Part shown: positions 42,660-51,203 of the stretch, piece by piece | How the letters are laid out: each line of letters opens with the position of its first letter | Numbering within the stretch: the stretch's first letter is position 1 | From: Bradyrhizobium sp. 139 | GTDB taxonomy: Bacteria; Pseudomonadota; Alphaproteobacteria; Rhizobiales; Xanthobacteraceae | NCBI RefSeq assembly: GCF_023074175.1 | Contig: NZ_JADPKS010000162.1 | Coordinates: 1 to 56,178, forward strand | DNA: 56,178 nucleotides | Direction: 5' to 3' | Position numbers and translations under genes: made by a program | The notes under the pieces: model-generated | What the model was told of the DNA's origin: nothing | What the model saw: the letters and a program-made list of their open reading frames with translations, nothing else | Database searches by the model: none

Positions 42660-42978
42660 TTCCTTCTCCCCTTGTGGGAGAAGGTGGCGCGAAGCGCCGG
42701 ATGAGGGGTTCTATCCCCGACTACAACTGCTAGAGCGATTCGCGGAGAGATACCCCTCACCCGTCTCGCCGCTGCGCGGCGATCCACCCTCTCCCACAAG
42801 GCTAAGGCATGCACACATCTTTCGGTCGTTGGTCAGCACCAATAGAAAGCGCGAGTCTTTTCAATGATAACTGACCGACCGCTCCTTGGGCGGTTCCGAA
42901 ACCCGGGGTCATCTAAGTCCCTGTATTAGATTCCATTTTTGAGATGTGTGCATGCCTTAGCCCACAAGGGGAGAGGGG
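42660..42978. repeat. Palindromic intergenic repeat, family B copy 4, interrupted by a MITE-like element
   Basis: The left part begins CCTTCTCCCCTTGTGGGAGAAGG and contains GATGAGGGGTTCTATCC; the right part has ATACCCCTCACCC and CCACCCTCTCCCACAAGG. The last 20 or so bases are split: CTCTCCCACAAGG, then a 159-bp insert, then CCCACAAGGGGAGAGGGG. Removing the insert and one CCCACAAGG restores the palindrome. Confidence 0.85.
42802..42960. mobile_element. MITE-like element (159 bp)
   Basis: Perfect 19-bp terminal inverted repeats, CTAAGGCATGCACACATCT at 42802-42820 and its complement at 42942-42960. The element is flanked by direct repeats CCCACAAGG (42793-42801 and 42961-42969). It holds no open frame of note. 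It interrupts palindromic repeat family B copy 4, so it inserted later. The TIR match can be extended to 21 bp into the flanks (GG/CC), which would make the target duplication 5 bp instead of 9. Confidence 0.85.
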
Positions 42979-43076
42979 CACACGCGCATCCCAGCCATCG
43001 ACGATTGGCGGTGGTTCGGCCGCCGCTTGCATCGTAACCAGCAGGTCGCGGCAATCTGCCGCGCCGGGATGCTGCA

Positions 43077-44339
43077 TTGAATAAGCCTGTCGTCGTCTCC
43101 GAGGAAACGCTGACCGAGCCGGTCGTCGTCAGCGACGTGGCGCCCGCCGCCAAGACAGCTGCGAAGACAGCCGCGGGGCCGGCTTATGTCGTGCTTGCCG
43201 GCATCAGCGTCTCGCACTTCCTCAACGATACCATGCAGTCGCTGATCGCCTCGGTGTATCCGATCCTGAAGGATACCTACGCACTCGACTTCGCGCAGAT
43301 CGGCATGATCACGCTGGCGTTCCAGTTCACGGCCTCGCTGCTCCAGCCGGTCGTCGGGCACTACACCGACAAGAAGGCGCAGCCCTATTCGCTCGCGATC
43401 GGCATGGCCTCGACCTTCTTCGGCCTGCTGCTGCTCAGCGCCGCACACCAATATCTCGTCATCCTCGTCGCCGCCGCGCTGGTCGGCCTCGGCTCGGCGG
43501 TGTTTCACCCGGAGTCGGCGCGCATCGCGCGGCTTGCCTCGGGCGGCCGCTACGGTTTTGCGCAATCGGTGTTCCAGCTCGGCGGCAGCTTCGGCACCTC
43601 GATGGGGCCATTGCTGGCCGCGCTCATCGTGGTGCCGTTCGGGCAGGGCAGTATCGCCTGGTTCTCCTCGATCGCCTTCCTCGCGATTCTCATCCTCTGG
43701 CGCATCGGCCGCTGGTACGAGCCGCAGATCAAGGCGAAGAAGACGGTGGCGGCTCAGGCCCATCCCGACGCGCCGAGTTCGCGCCGCGTCGCGGTCGCGC
43801 TTGCCGTGCTGGTGGCGCTGCTGTTCTCAAAGCAGCTCTACGTCTCGAGCCTGTCGAGCTACTACATCTTCTATCTGATCGATCGTTTCGGCGTGTCGAC
43901 CCAGGCCGCCCAGATCTATCTCTTCATCTTCCTCGCGGCGAACGCTGTCGGCGCGTTTCTCGGTGGTCCCTTGGGCGATCGCTTCGGCCGCAAGATCGTG
44001 ATCTGGATCTCGATTCTGGGCGCGCTGCCGTTCACGCTGGCGCTGCCTTATGCCGGGCTCTACGCCAGCGCGGTGCTCAGCGTCATCATCGGTCTCATCA
44101 TCTCCTCGACGACGTCGTCGATCATCGTGTTCGCGCAGGAGCTGGTGCCGCACCGCTTCGGCATGATCTCAGGCGTGTTCTTCGGCGTCGCCTTCGGCAT
44201 CGGGGGCCTCGGCGCCGCCGTGCTCGGCAAGCTCGCCGATCACACATCGATCGAGTTCGTCTACCAGGTCTGTGCCTATTTGCCGGCGATCGGGCTGCTC
44301 GCGGTGTTTCTGCCCAAGCTGCCGCGGCACGTGCGTTAA
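43077..44339 (+). CDS. MFS transporter, fosmidomycin-resistance (Fsr) type
   Basis: 420-aa inner-membrane exporter with about 12 helices. The sequence VSHFLNDTMQSLIASVYPILKDTYALDFAQIGMITLAFQFTASLLQPVVGHYTDKKAQPYSLAIGM is close to Fsr proteins. It has a typical MFS loop (GDRFGRK in the second half). The start is TTG at 43077, the only plausible one before the helices. The substrate is unknown; Fsr relatives export fosmidomycin and other compounds. Confidence 0.92.
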   Translation: MNKPVVVSEETLTEPVVVSDVAPAAKTAAKTAAGPAYVVLAGISVSHFLNDTMQSLIASVYPILKDTYALDFAQIGMITLAFQFTASLLQPVVGHYTDKKAQPYSLAIGMASTFFGLLLLSAAHQYLVILVAAALVGLGSAVFHPESARIARLASGGRYGFAQSVFQLGGSFGTSMGPLLAALIVVPFGQGSIAWFSSIAFLAILILWRIGRWYEPQIKAKKTVAAQAHPDAPSSRRVAVALAVLVALLFSKQLYVSSLSSYYIFYLIDRFGVSTQAAQIYLFIFLAANAVGAFLGGPLGDRFGRKIVIWISILGALPFTLALPYAGLYASAVLSVIIGLIISSTTSSIIVFAQELVPHRFGMISGVFFGVAFGIGGLGAAVLGKLADHTSIEFVYQVCAYLPAIGLLAVFLPKLPRHVR

Positions 44340-44575
44340 CGCATCCTCTCTTGCGGCATCGCGGCTTCACACATCGTTAGGAAAGGCGGTGCCAGGAACC
44401 AGCTTGCCGCTGCATTTTTGCAACGCTCGCGCGGCGCACGCGTGTGCAGTCAGAAAAAATCAACCTTAAAAATTAGGGTTAAGTGGCGCTTAAACATTTG
44501 CTGCCATCGTCCTCCCGTGAGTTTCCAGAACGTGAGGCCTGCGTATTTGCCTCACCGGCCAAAAGGACGAAGCCA

Positions 44576-45406
44576 ATGCGTAGCGTTAAGTCTCTCCTTG
44601 CCGCGGGTGCGGCAACCCTGATCTCGTCGATGGCGTTCGCCGCCGATATGCCGATCGCGGCGCCCCCTCCCATGTACGCGCCAGCCCCGCCCGCCGACTT
44701 CGGCGGCTGGTATCTGCGCGGCGATATTGGCATGACCAACCAGAGCGCCAAGCGCATCGACAGCGCGACCGCCCAGACGTTCCCGACCACGACGACGGGC
44801 CTTGGTTTCGATTCTTCGCCGCTGTTCGACCTCGGCGTCGGCTATCGCTTCAACAACTGGTTCCGCGCCGACGTGATCGGCCAGTATCGCGGCAAGGCCA
44901 ATCTGCACGGTTCGGACAGCGTCATCCTCGGTGCGGCCGACGTCGAAGCCAACAACTACTACGGCAGCAAGTCCGAGTGGGTTGTGATGGCCAACGCCTA
45001 TGTCGACCTCGGCACCTGGTGGTGCATCACCCCGTTCATCGGCGCCGGTGTCGGCGGCTCCTACAACAAGCTCAGCGGCTTCCAGGATAACGGCGTCCGC
45101 TACACCGCCGGCGCGCTGTCCAACAGCGTCACCTACTTCGGCGACAACGGGAAGTGGAACTTCGCCTGGGCCGCGCATGCGGGTCTGGCTTACAAGGTCA
45201 ACCCCGGCTTCACCGTCGAACTGGCCTACAGCTACATGAACCTCGGCGATGCAGCCCCCGGCAACTTCCGTGCGTTCGACGGCAGCATCTCGGGCCCGTC
45301 CACGATCAAGGTCAAGGACATCACCTCGCACGACGTCAAGCTCGGCGTGCGCTGGGAGCTCTCCAGCCCGCCGGCCTACATGCCGCCGCTCGTCACCAAG
45401 GGCTGA
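44576..45406 (+). CDS. Outer-membrane beta-barrel protein, Omp25-like
   Basis: 276-aa protein: signal peptide (SVKSLLAAGAATLISSMAFA), Pro-rich stretch (MPIAAPPPMYAPAPPADF), then strand pairs such as GWYLRGDIGMTNQ, FDLGVGYRFNNWFRADVIGQYRG, and WNFAWAAHAGLAYKVNPGFTVELAYSYMNLGD. The pattern fits the rhizobial Omp25/Omp31 porin-like family. The ATG at 44576 has AGGA upstream. A second barrel gene follows, with a terminator between them. Confidence 0.92.
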   Translation: MRSVKSLLAAGAATLISSMAFAADMPIAAPPPMYAPAPPADFGGWYLRGDIGMTNQSAKRIDSATAQTFPTTTTGLGFDSSPLFDLGVGYRFNNWFRADVIGQYRGKANLHGSDSVILGAADVEANNYYGSKSEWVVMANAYVDLGTWWCITPFIGAGVGGSYNKLSGFQDNGVRYTAGALSNSVTYFGDNGKWNFAWAAHAGLAYKVNPGFTVELAYSYMNLGDAAPGNFRAFDGSISGPSTIKVKDITSHDVKLGVRWELSSPPAYMPPLVTKG

Positions 45407-45434
45407 TCGCCAGCCTCATCGCTTAACACCTCTT

Positions 45435-45464
45435 AACGGCGCGGGATCATCCTGCGCCGTTTTG
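45435..45464 (+). terminator. Intrinsic terminator after the first barrel gene
   Basis: CGGCGCGGGA, TCA, TCCTGCGCCG followed by TTTTG. A 10-pair stem with one G-U, 28 bp after the gene stop. Confidence 0.85.
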
Positions 45465-45574
45465 CTTTGCGTATTTTTCATGGCGCGCGGCGATGAAAGC
45501 GCCCGGCGCAACCATTGGTTAAGGTTAACGAGCCATGATCACCAGCGAAAGTTCGAGTTCGATGGAGCGTTGCA

Positions 45575-46435
45575 ATGCGTAGGCTGATGTTGACGGCGGT
45601 GATGTTGGGGACGGTGTCTGCCGCGCAAGCGGCCGACATGCCGGATCTGCCCGTCCTGCGCGGCAGCTTCACCGACGGTCTGTCGAAGACCTCCCATAAT
45701 TGGGACGGCTTCTATGTCGGCGGCCAGTTCGGCTTTGCCACGACCGAAATCGATTTCAGTCACGCTCCGAAATCGATGACGGATTTCATGCTTCGCGACA
45801 GCATCCTCCAGGCGCCGGTCGGTGGGTGGTCGCTGCTGCCGAAAAATCACGTTCAGGCGACTGGCTTTGGTGCCTATGTCGGCCGGAATTGGCAGTATTA
45901 CGATGCCGTGATGGGCGTTGAGGCCAACTACAGCTACATGAACAATCTCGCGAGCAGTGCAAGCGATTCCATGACGAGATTGATCCCCGGCGAAACAGCC
46001 CCCACGAATCACCTCTATACTTACAATACGACGCTCGGCGGCGGCGCGGCGTTGCAGCTCAAGGACTATGCGACTTTCCGAGGTCGTGTTGGATGGTCCG
46101 GTGGGGACTTTATGCCTTATGCGTTTGGCGGCCTTGCGATCGGACGTGCCGACGTGTCGAGGTTTGCGACCGTGTCGTACGTGAAGTACGACGACTTCAC
46201 GGACCCCATCAGCGGCGTCACGACTCGCTCGACCGCCGGCATCGCTACGATGACGCAGTCCGAGCGGCGCGCGAACAGTTTTATCTTCGGATGGACTGGG
46301 GGCATCGGAATCGAATACGCGTTGTTCGACTGTGTGATCCTGCGCGGCGAATGGGAACACGTCGGGTTCTCGAACGCCAAGGATATCTCCGTCAGCTTGA
46401 ACAATTTTCGCTTGGGTGCTGGCTACAAGTTCTAG
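45575..46435 (+). CDS. Outer-membrane beta-barrel protein, Omp25/31-like
   Basis: 286-aa protein with a short signal peptide (RRLMLTAVMLGTVSAAQA) and a barrel. The start of the barrel, NWDGFYVGGQFGFATTEIDF, and the end, LNNFRLGAGYKF with a terminal Phe, are the classic Omp25/31 layout. It is probably a structural or adhesin-like porin. By eye it is somewhat less GC-rich than its neighbours. It is separated from the first barrel by a terminator, so the two are transcribed independently. Confidence 0.92.
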   Translation: MRRLMLTAVMLGTVSAAQAADMPDLPVLRGSFTDGLSKTSHNWDGFYVGGQFGFATTEIDFSHAPKSMTDFMLRDSILQAPVGGWSLLPKNHVQATGFGAYVGRNWQYYDAVMGVEANYSYMNNLASSASDSMTRLIPGETAPTNHLYTYNTTLGGGAALQLKDYATFRGRVGWSGGDFMPYAFGGLAIGRADVSRFATVSYVKYDDFTDPISGVTTRSTAGIATMTQSERRANSFIFGWTGGIGIEYALFDCVILRGEWEHVGFSNAKDISVSLNNFRLGAGYKF

Positions 46436-46507
46436 ACCGGCGTTTGCAGCCGGTTGACACGGCTGCGTCGTCCTGATGCTCTGTCGCCCGAAAGCGGGAC
46501 GGCGGCG

Positions 46508-47098
46508 ATGAAGATCTACGGCGACACCAATTCCGGCAATTGTCTGAAGGTGAAGTGGGTCTGCGACAAGCTCGCGCTGCCTTACCAGTGGATCGAGATC
46601 GACACCCGCAAGGGCGAGACGCGCACACCGCAATTCCTGAAAATGAACGGCGCCGGCCAGGTGCCCGCCGTCGCATTCGACGACGGCCGCACGCTGGCGC
46701 AGTCCAATGCCATCATCCGCTATCTCGCCCGCGACAGCGCGCTCGTTCCGCGCGATGACTTCACTGCTGCCAAGATGGACGAATGGCTGTTCTGGGAGCA
46801 GTACAGCCATGAGCCCTATATCGCGGTGTGCCGCTTCCAGCTGGTCTATCTCGGCAAGGACTCATCCGAGCTAGACCCTGAAAAGGTCAAGCGCGGCTAT
46901 GCGGCGCTCGACCGCATGGAGCAGCATCTTGCGGCAAGCCGCTTCTTCGCCGGCGAGCAAGTTTCGCTCGCCGATATCGCGCTGCTCGCCTATACCCGTC
47001 TCGCGCATGAAGGCGGCTTCGATCTCGGCCGTTATGCCGCCATTCGCCGCTGGATCGGCGAGGTCGAGGCCTGGCTCGGCCTGCGGCCAGTGCGCTGA
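46508..47098 (+). CDS. Glutathione S-transferase
   Basis: 196-aa cytosolic GST. The N-terminal domain MKIYGDTNSGNCLKVKWVCDKLALPYQWIEID and GAGQVPAVAFDDGRTLAQSNAIIRYLA give the glutathione site (cis-Pro, Ser). The helical domain includes FFAGEQVSLADIALLAYTRLAHEGG. The start at 46508 is the family start. A GNAT gene lies 16 bp downstream on the same strand, so the two are probably one operon. Confidence 0.93.
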   Translation: MKIYGDTNSGNCLKVKWVCDKLALPYQWIEIDTRKGETRTPQFLKMNGAGQVPAVAFDDGRTLAQSNAIIRYLARDSALVPRDDFTAAKMDEWLFWEQYSHEPYIAVCRFQLVYLGKDSSELDPEKVKRGYAALDRMEQHLAASRFFAGEQVSLADIALLAYTRLAHEGGFDLGRYAAIRRWIGEVEAWLGLRPVR

Positions 47099-47114
47099 GT
47101 CCGGAGTTTCCTGC

Positions 47115-47579
47115 ATGAATGCCAAATCCGTCTCCATCCGTCGCGCACGCCGCGAGGACGTCCCTGCGATGATCGCAATGCTCGCCGATGATCATCTCGG
47201 GCGCGCCCGCGAGCGCCTGGAGGATCCGCTGCCTGCGGTCTATTACGAGGCATTCGAGCGGGTCGCGCGCGATGCGAATCTCACGCTCGTTGTTGCCGAG
47301 AGCGAGGGCAGGGTGGTCGGCTGCCTGCAACTCGCGGTCTTGCCCGGCATCAGCTCGCAAGGCGGGCTACGTGGACTGCTCGAAGACGTGCGCGTTGCCA
47401 CTGATTGCCGCAGCCGCGGCATCGGCGAGCAATTGGTGCAATGGGCGGTGGCGGAGGCGAAAGCGCGCGGCTGCAATCTGGTCGAATTGCTGACGCATGC
47501 GAGCCGCGTCGATGCGCAGCGCTTCTACAAGCGGCTCGGATTCGCTGCGAGTCACGTCGGCATGACTGTCCGCTTTTGA
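47115..47579 (+). CDS. GNAT-family N-acetyltransferase
   Basis: 154-aa acetyltransferase. Motif A reads LLEDVRVATDCRSRGIGEQLVQWAVAEAKARGCNLVELLTH, and motif B RFYKRLGFAASHVGMTVRF. The substrate is unknown. It has a CGGAG site 8 nt before the ATG and follows the GST gene by 16 bp. Confidence 0.93.
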   Translation: MNAKSVSIRRARREDVPAMIAMLADDHLGRARERLEDPLPAVYYEAFERVARDANLTLVVAESEGRVVGCLQLAVLPGISSQGGLRGLLEDVRVATDCRSRGIGEQLVQWAVAEAKARGCNLVELLTHASRVDAQRFYKRLGFAASHVGMTVRF

Positions 47580-47737
47580 GGCAGCGCGTCGCGAGCGTTG
47601 CGCGATCAGCATAAACAGATCGCGCATTCGTTCATCTTAAGAGCCGGTAAACTACGCAGCTGTCGTTCACGTTGTTCCAGGAACGAACGGTGCTACGGCA
47701 GCGTCTGCAACCGGGCTCGGTCGGTTCGGGGATTTCG

Positions 47738-47944
47738 ATGACAAGCTATTCGATGATCAAGGTCGGCAACGCCTACGTTGTGCAGGCCAATGACAAATGC
47801 ATTTTGAAAGTCGGCAGCCGCCGCCGTGCTGCGCAATTGATCAGCGAGGCGACGGACCTGCTGAACGCGCTCGCCGCAGTGGAATCCCCGGATCTCGCAC
47901 CGGAGGGGCCATCACCCCACCGTGAGGTGCCGGAACTTCCTTGA
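47738..47944 (+). CDS. Small soluble protein of unknown function (68 aa)
   Basis: 68-aa protein: MTSYSMIKVGNAYVVQANDK, then CILKVGSRRRAAQLISEATD and LLNALAAVESPDLAPEG. A short beta hairpin followed by a basic helix and a Pro-rich tail. The start at 47738 is chosen over 47672 for a GGGGA site. The family is unknown. Confidence 0.7.
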   Translation: MTSYSMIKVGNAYVVQANDKCILKVGSRRRAAQLISEATDLLNALAAVESPDLAPEGPSPHREVPELP

Positions 47945-47974
47945 CTGCTCTACCCGATTCCCGTATCAGCCGCG

Positions 47975-48023
47975 GCGGGACACCTCCCCCCAACGGGAGG
48001 CTTACTATCTGGAAGGGTAGACC
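47975..48023 (+). promoter_or_regulatory. Candidate serC RNA motif (leader of serC)
   Basis: Directly upstream of the serC start, two stacked hairpins can be drawn. The first has stem CCTCCC and GGGAGG with a short C/A-rich loop. The second has stem CTATC and GGTAG, with the ribosome-binding bases GGAAGGG in or next to its loop. A conserved serC RNA motif upstream of serC is known in alphaproteobacteria; its position and shape match. It would control translation of serC; no ligand is established. Confidence 0.7.
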
Positions 48024-49196
48024 ATGACTGTAGCGAAGCCCGCTTCGCGGCCGAACGTGCCGCATTTCTCCTCCGGCCCCTGCGCCAAGCGCCCCGGCTG
48101 GAACGCCCAAAATCTCAAGGACGCAGCGCTCGGCCGTTCGCATCGCGCGAAGGTCGGCAAGACCAAGCTCAAGCTCGCGATCGATTTGACACGCGAAGTG
48201 CTCGAGGTGCCCGCCGATTATCGCATCGGCATCGTGCCGGCCTCCGATACCGGCGCGGTCGAGATGGCGCTGTGGTCGCTGCTCGGAGCAAAGCCCGTCA
48301 CCACGATGGCGTGGGAATCCTTCGGCGAGGGCTGGGTCAGCGACATCGTCAAGGAATTGAAGCTCAAGGACGTCACCAAGTTCAACGCGGCTTATGGCGA
48401 GATCCCCGATCTCTCCAAGGCCGATCCCAAGAGCGATATCGTCTTCACCTGGAACGGCACCACGTCAGGCGTGCGCGTGCCGAACGCCGACTGGATCAAG
48501 GCGGATCGCGAGGGTCTGACGATCTGCGACGCGACGTCGGCCGCCTTCGCGCAAGCTCTCGACTGGGCCAAGCTCGACGTCGTCACCTTCTCCTGGCAGA
48601 AGGCGCTCGGCGGCGAAGCCGCGCACGGCATGCTGATCCTCTCGCCCCGCGCGGTGGAGCGGCTCGAGACCTACAAGCCGGCCTGGCCGCTGCCAAAAAT
48701 CTTCCGCATGACCAAGGGCGGCAAGATCAACGAAGGCATCTTCGTCGGCGAGACCATCAACACGCCGTCGATGCTCTGCGTCGAGGATTATCTCGACGCG
48801 CTCAACTGGGCCAAGTCGATCGGCGGCCTCAAGGCCCTGATCGCGCGTGCGGACGCCAACACCAAGGTGCTCGCCGACTGGAAGGCGAAGACGCCCTGGA
48901 TCGACTTCCTGGCCAAGGATGCCTCGATCCGCTCCAACACCTCGGTGTGCCTGAAGTTCACCGACCCCGCGATCACCTCGCTTTCCGAGGATGCGCAAGC
49001 CGAGTTCAGCAAGAAGCTGGTCGCGCTGGTCGAGAAGGAAGGCGCCGGCTACGACTTCGCATACTACCGCGATGCGCCGGCCGGCCTGCGCATCTGGTGC
49101 GGCGCCACCGTCGAGGCCAGGGACGTCGAACTGCTGACCCAGTGGATCGACTGGGCCTTCGCCGAGACCAGGGCCGCGCTGGCCAAGGCAGCGTAA
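48024..49196 (+). CDS. serC: Phosphoserine aminotransferase
   Basis: 390-aa PLP enzyme making 3-phosphoserine from 3-phosphohydroxypyruvate and glutamate in serine synthesis. The Schiff-base lysine is K193 in TFSWQKALGGEAAHG; the pyridine-binding and phosphate-binding residues sit in TWNGTTSGV and the INTPSM segment. This is the alphaproteobacterial long form that starts VPHFSSGPCAKRPGW. serA follows 127 bp later, so the two form the serine operon. Confidence 0.96.
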   Translation: MTVAKPASRPNVPHFSSGPCAKRPGWNAQNLKDAALGRSHRAKVGKTKLKLAIDLTREVLEVPADYRIGIVPASDTGAVEMALWSLLGAKPVTTMAWESFGEGWVSDIVKELKLKDVTKFNAAYGEIPDLSKADPKSDIVFTWNGTTSGVRVPNADWIKADREGLTICDATSAAFAQALDWAKLDVVTFSWQKALGGEAAHGMLILSPRAVERLETYKPAWPLPKIFRMTKGGKINEGIFVGETINTPSMLCVEDYLDALNWAKSIGGLKALIARADANTKVLADWKAKTPWIDFLAKDASIRSNTSVCLKFTDPAITSLSEDAQAEFSKKLVALVEKEGAGYDFAYYRDAPAGLRIWCGATVEARDVELLTQWIDWAFAETRAALAKAA

Positions 49197-49212
49197 CGCA
49201 TTCCAACCCACT

Positions 49213-49288
49213 GTCGTCATGGCCGGGCTTGACCCGGCTATCCATCAATCGAGAGAGATGGACCCGCGGGTTAGGCCCGCGGGCGACG
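49213..49288. repeat. Palindromic intergenic repeat, family D copy 1
   Basis: Begins GTCATGGCCGGGCTTGACCC and contains GGACCCGCGGGTTAGGCCCGCGGGC. It lies within the serC-serA gap. Related copies are at 50934-51017 and 52536-52590. Confidence 0.7.
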
Positions 49289-49323
49289 TTCCGTAAATGC
49301 AGCTCGCACCACGGATCATCCCC

Positions 49324-50913
49324 ATGACCAAACCCAAAGTTCTCATTTCCGACGCGCTCTCTCCCGCTGCCGTGCAGATCTTCAGGGATCGCGGCATCGA
49401 GGTCGACTTCCAGCCCAATCTCGGCAAGGACAAGGACAAGCTCGCCGAGATCATCGGCAATTACGACGGCCTCGCGATCCGCTCGGCGACCAAGGCGACC
49501 GCCAAGATCCTCGAGAAGGCGACCAAGCTCAAAGTGATCGGCCGCGCCGGCATCGGCGTCGACAACGTCGAGATTCCAGCTGCGACGGCGAAGGGCATCA
49601 TCGTGATGAACACGCCGTTCGGCAATTCGATCACGACGGCCGAGCACGCCATCACGCTGATGCTGGCCTTGGCCCGCGAGATTCCGCAGGCCGACGCCTC
49701 GACCCAGGCCGGCAAGTGGGAGAAGAACCGCTTCATGGGCGTCGAGATCACCGGCAAGGTGCTCGGCGTCGTCGGCTGCGGCAACATCGGCTCGATCGTC
49801 GCCGACCGCGCGCTCGGCCTGCGCATGAAGGTCGTCGCCTTCGATCCGTTCCTGTCGCCGGAGCGCGCCAAGGACATCGGCGTCGAGAAGGTCGATCTCG
49901 ACGATTTGCTCAAGCGCGCCGACTTCATCACGCTGCACACGCCGCTCACCGAGAAGACCAAAAACATCATCGACGCGGCCGCGATCGCCAGGATGAAGAA
50001 GGGCGTGCGCCTGATCAACTGCGCCCGCGGCGGCCTGGTCGACGAGCAGGCCGTGGTCGATGCGCTCAACGCCAAGCACATTGCCGGCGCCGCCTTCGAC
50101 GTCTTCGTCGAGGAGCCGGCGAATGCGAACGTGCTGTTCGGCCATCCCAACGTGATCTGCACGCCGCATCTCGGCGCCTCCACCACCGAAGCGCAGGAGA
50201 ACGTCGCGCTCCAGGTCGCCGAGCAGATGTCGGACTATTTGCTGACCGGCGCGATCTCGAATGCGGTCAATTTCCCCTCGATCACCGCGGAAGAAGCGCC
50301 GAAGCTGAAGCCGTTCATCACGCTCGCCGAGAAGCTCGGCTCGTTTGCCGGCCAGCTCACCGAGAGCGGCATCCTTAAGGTGCAGATCACCTATGAGGGC
50401 CACGTCGCCGAGATGAAGATTAAGGCGATCACCTCCGCGGTGCTGTCCGGCCTGCTGCGGCCGATGCTGGGCGAGGTCAACGTGGTGTCCGCCCCCGTCG
50501 TCGCCAAGGAGCGCGGCATGGTGGTGGACGAGATCGTGCGCGCCGCCCAGAGCGACTATGAGAGCCTGATCACCGTCACCGTCACCACCGAGCGGCAGGA
50601 GCGGTCGGTCTCGGGCACCGTCTATGCCGACGGCAAGCCGCGCCTGGTCGACATCAAGGGCATCCGCGTCGACGCTGAATTTGGCAAGTCGATGATCTAC
50701 GTCACCAACGAGGACAAGCCGGGCTTCATCGGCAAGTTCGCGAGCCTTTTGGGCGATGCCAAGATCAACATCGCGACGTTCCATCTCGGCCGCGTCGCCC
50801 CCGGCAGCGACGCCATCGCGCTGATCGAGGTCGACGGCGCGGTGCCGGTCGATCTGCTCGCCAAGGTGCAGGCCCTGCCGCAGGTCAAGCAGGTCAAGGC
50901 ACTGACGTTCTGA
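49324..50913 (+). CDS. serA: D-3-phosphoglycerate dehydrogenase
   Basis: 529-aa NAD-dependent enzyme, first step of serine synthesis. The Rossmann loop reads GVVGCGNIGSIVADRALGLRMKVVAFDPF about 145-170 residues in. Catalytic Arg, Glu and His are in NCARGGLVDE, FVEEPA and CTPHLGAST. It has the long form with an intervening domain and a C-terminal ACT domain (IYVTNEDKPGFIGKFASLLGDAKINIATFHLGR), which may sense serine. The start at 49324 (ATG) is preceded by weak ribosome-binding bases. Confidence 0.97.
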   Translation: MTKPKVLISDALSPAAVQIFRDRGIEVDFQPNLGKDKDKLAEIIGNYDGLAIRSATKATAKILEKATKLKVIGRAGIGVDNVEIPAATAKGIIVMNTPFGNSITTAEHAITLMLALAREIPQADASTQAGKWEKNRFMGVEITGKVLGVVGCGNIGSIVADRALGLRMKVVAFDPFLSPERAKDIGVEKVDLDDLLKRADFITLHTPLTEKTKNIIDAAAIARMKKGVRLINCARGGLVDEQAVVDALNAKHIAGAAFDVFVEEPANANVLFGHPNVICTPHLGASTTEAQENVALQVAEQMSDYLLTGAISNAVNFPSITAEEAPKLKPFITLAEKLGSFAGQLTESGILKVQITYEGHVAEMKIKAITSAVLSGLLRPMLGEVNVVSAPVVAKERGMVVDEIVRAAQSDYESLITVTVTTERQERSVSGTVYADGKPRLVDIKGIRVDAEFGKSMIYVTNEDKPGFIGKFASLLGDAKINIATFHLGRVAPGSDAIALIEVDGAVPVDLLAKVQALPQVKQVKALTF

Positions 50914-50933
50914 TACGAGCGCCAACGACTTGC

Positions 50934-51017
50934 GTCATGGCCGGGCTTGTCCCGGCCATCCACGCGCTTCTGCGAGTGCCGCAAGACGTGGATGCCCGGG
51001 ACAAGCCCGGGCATGAC
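50934..51017. repeat. Palindromic intergenic repeat, family D copy 2
   Basis: GTCATGGCCGGGCTTGTCCC, GGCCATCCACG..., and the complement CGTGGATGCCCGGGACAAGC, CCGGGCATGAC. It is a near-perfect 84-bp palindrome after serA. Confidence 0.9.
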
Positions 51018-51071
51018 GTGTGGATGTGGATAGAGTGACGCCAACATAGATATTCCGACGTGCGGAACAAT

Positions 51072-51105
51072 GCCGCCTCCATCACCGGAGGCGGCGTTTT
51101 TGTTT
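51072..51105 (+). terminator. Intrinsic terminator between serA and the thiolase
   Basis: GCCGCCTCC, 6-nt loop, GGAGGCGGC, then GTTTTTGTTT: a 9-bp perfect GC-rich stem with a T-tract. It sits 158 bp after serA and 98 bp before the thiolase gene. Confidence 0.85.
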
Positions 51106-51203
51106 GACCCCGCGCCGCGCTTTATTCTCCCGCGCCTGCCAAAGTTTGTGTACCAATGGCGCCCAGGACGCTCCGTACCAATCGTTCGAAAAGGGAGAAA
51201 ACA

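Noticed and set aside
49006..50925. 639-codon minus-strand frame
   Set aside because: It is antisense to serA and the serC end; no recognisable motif.
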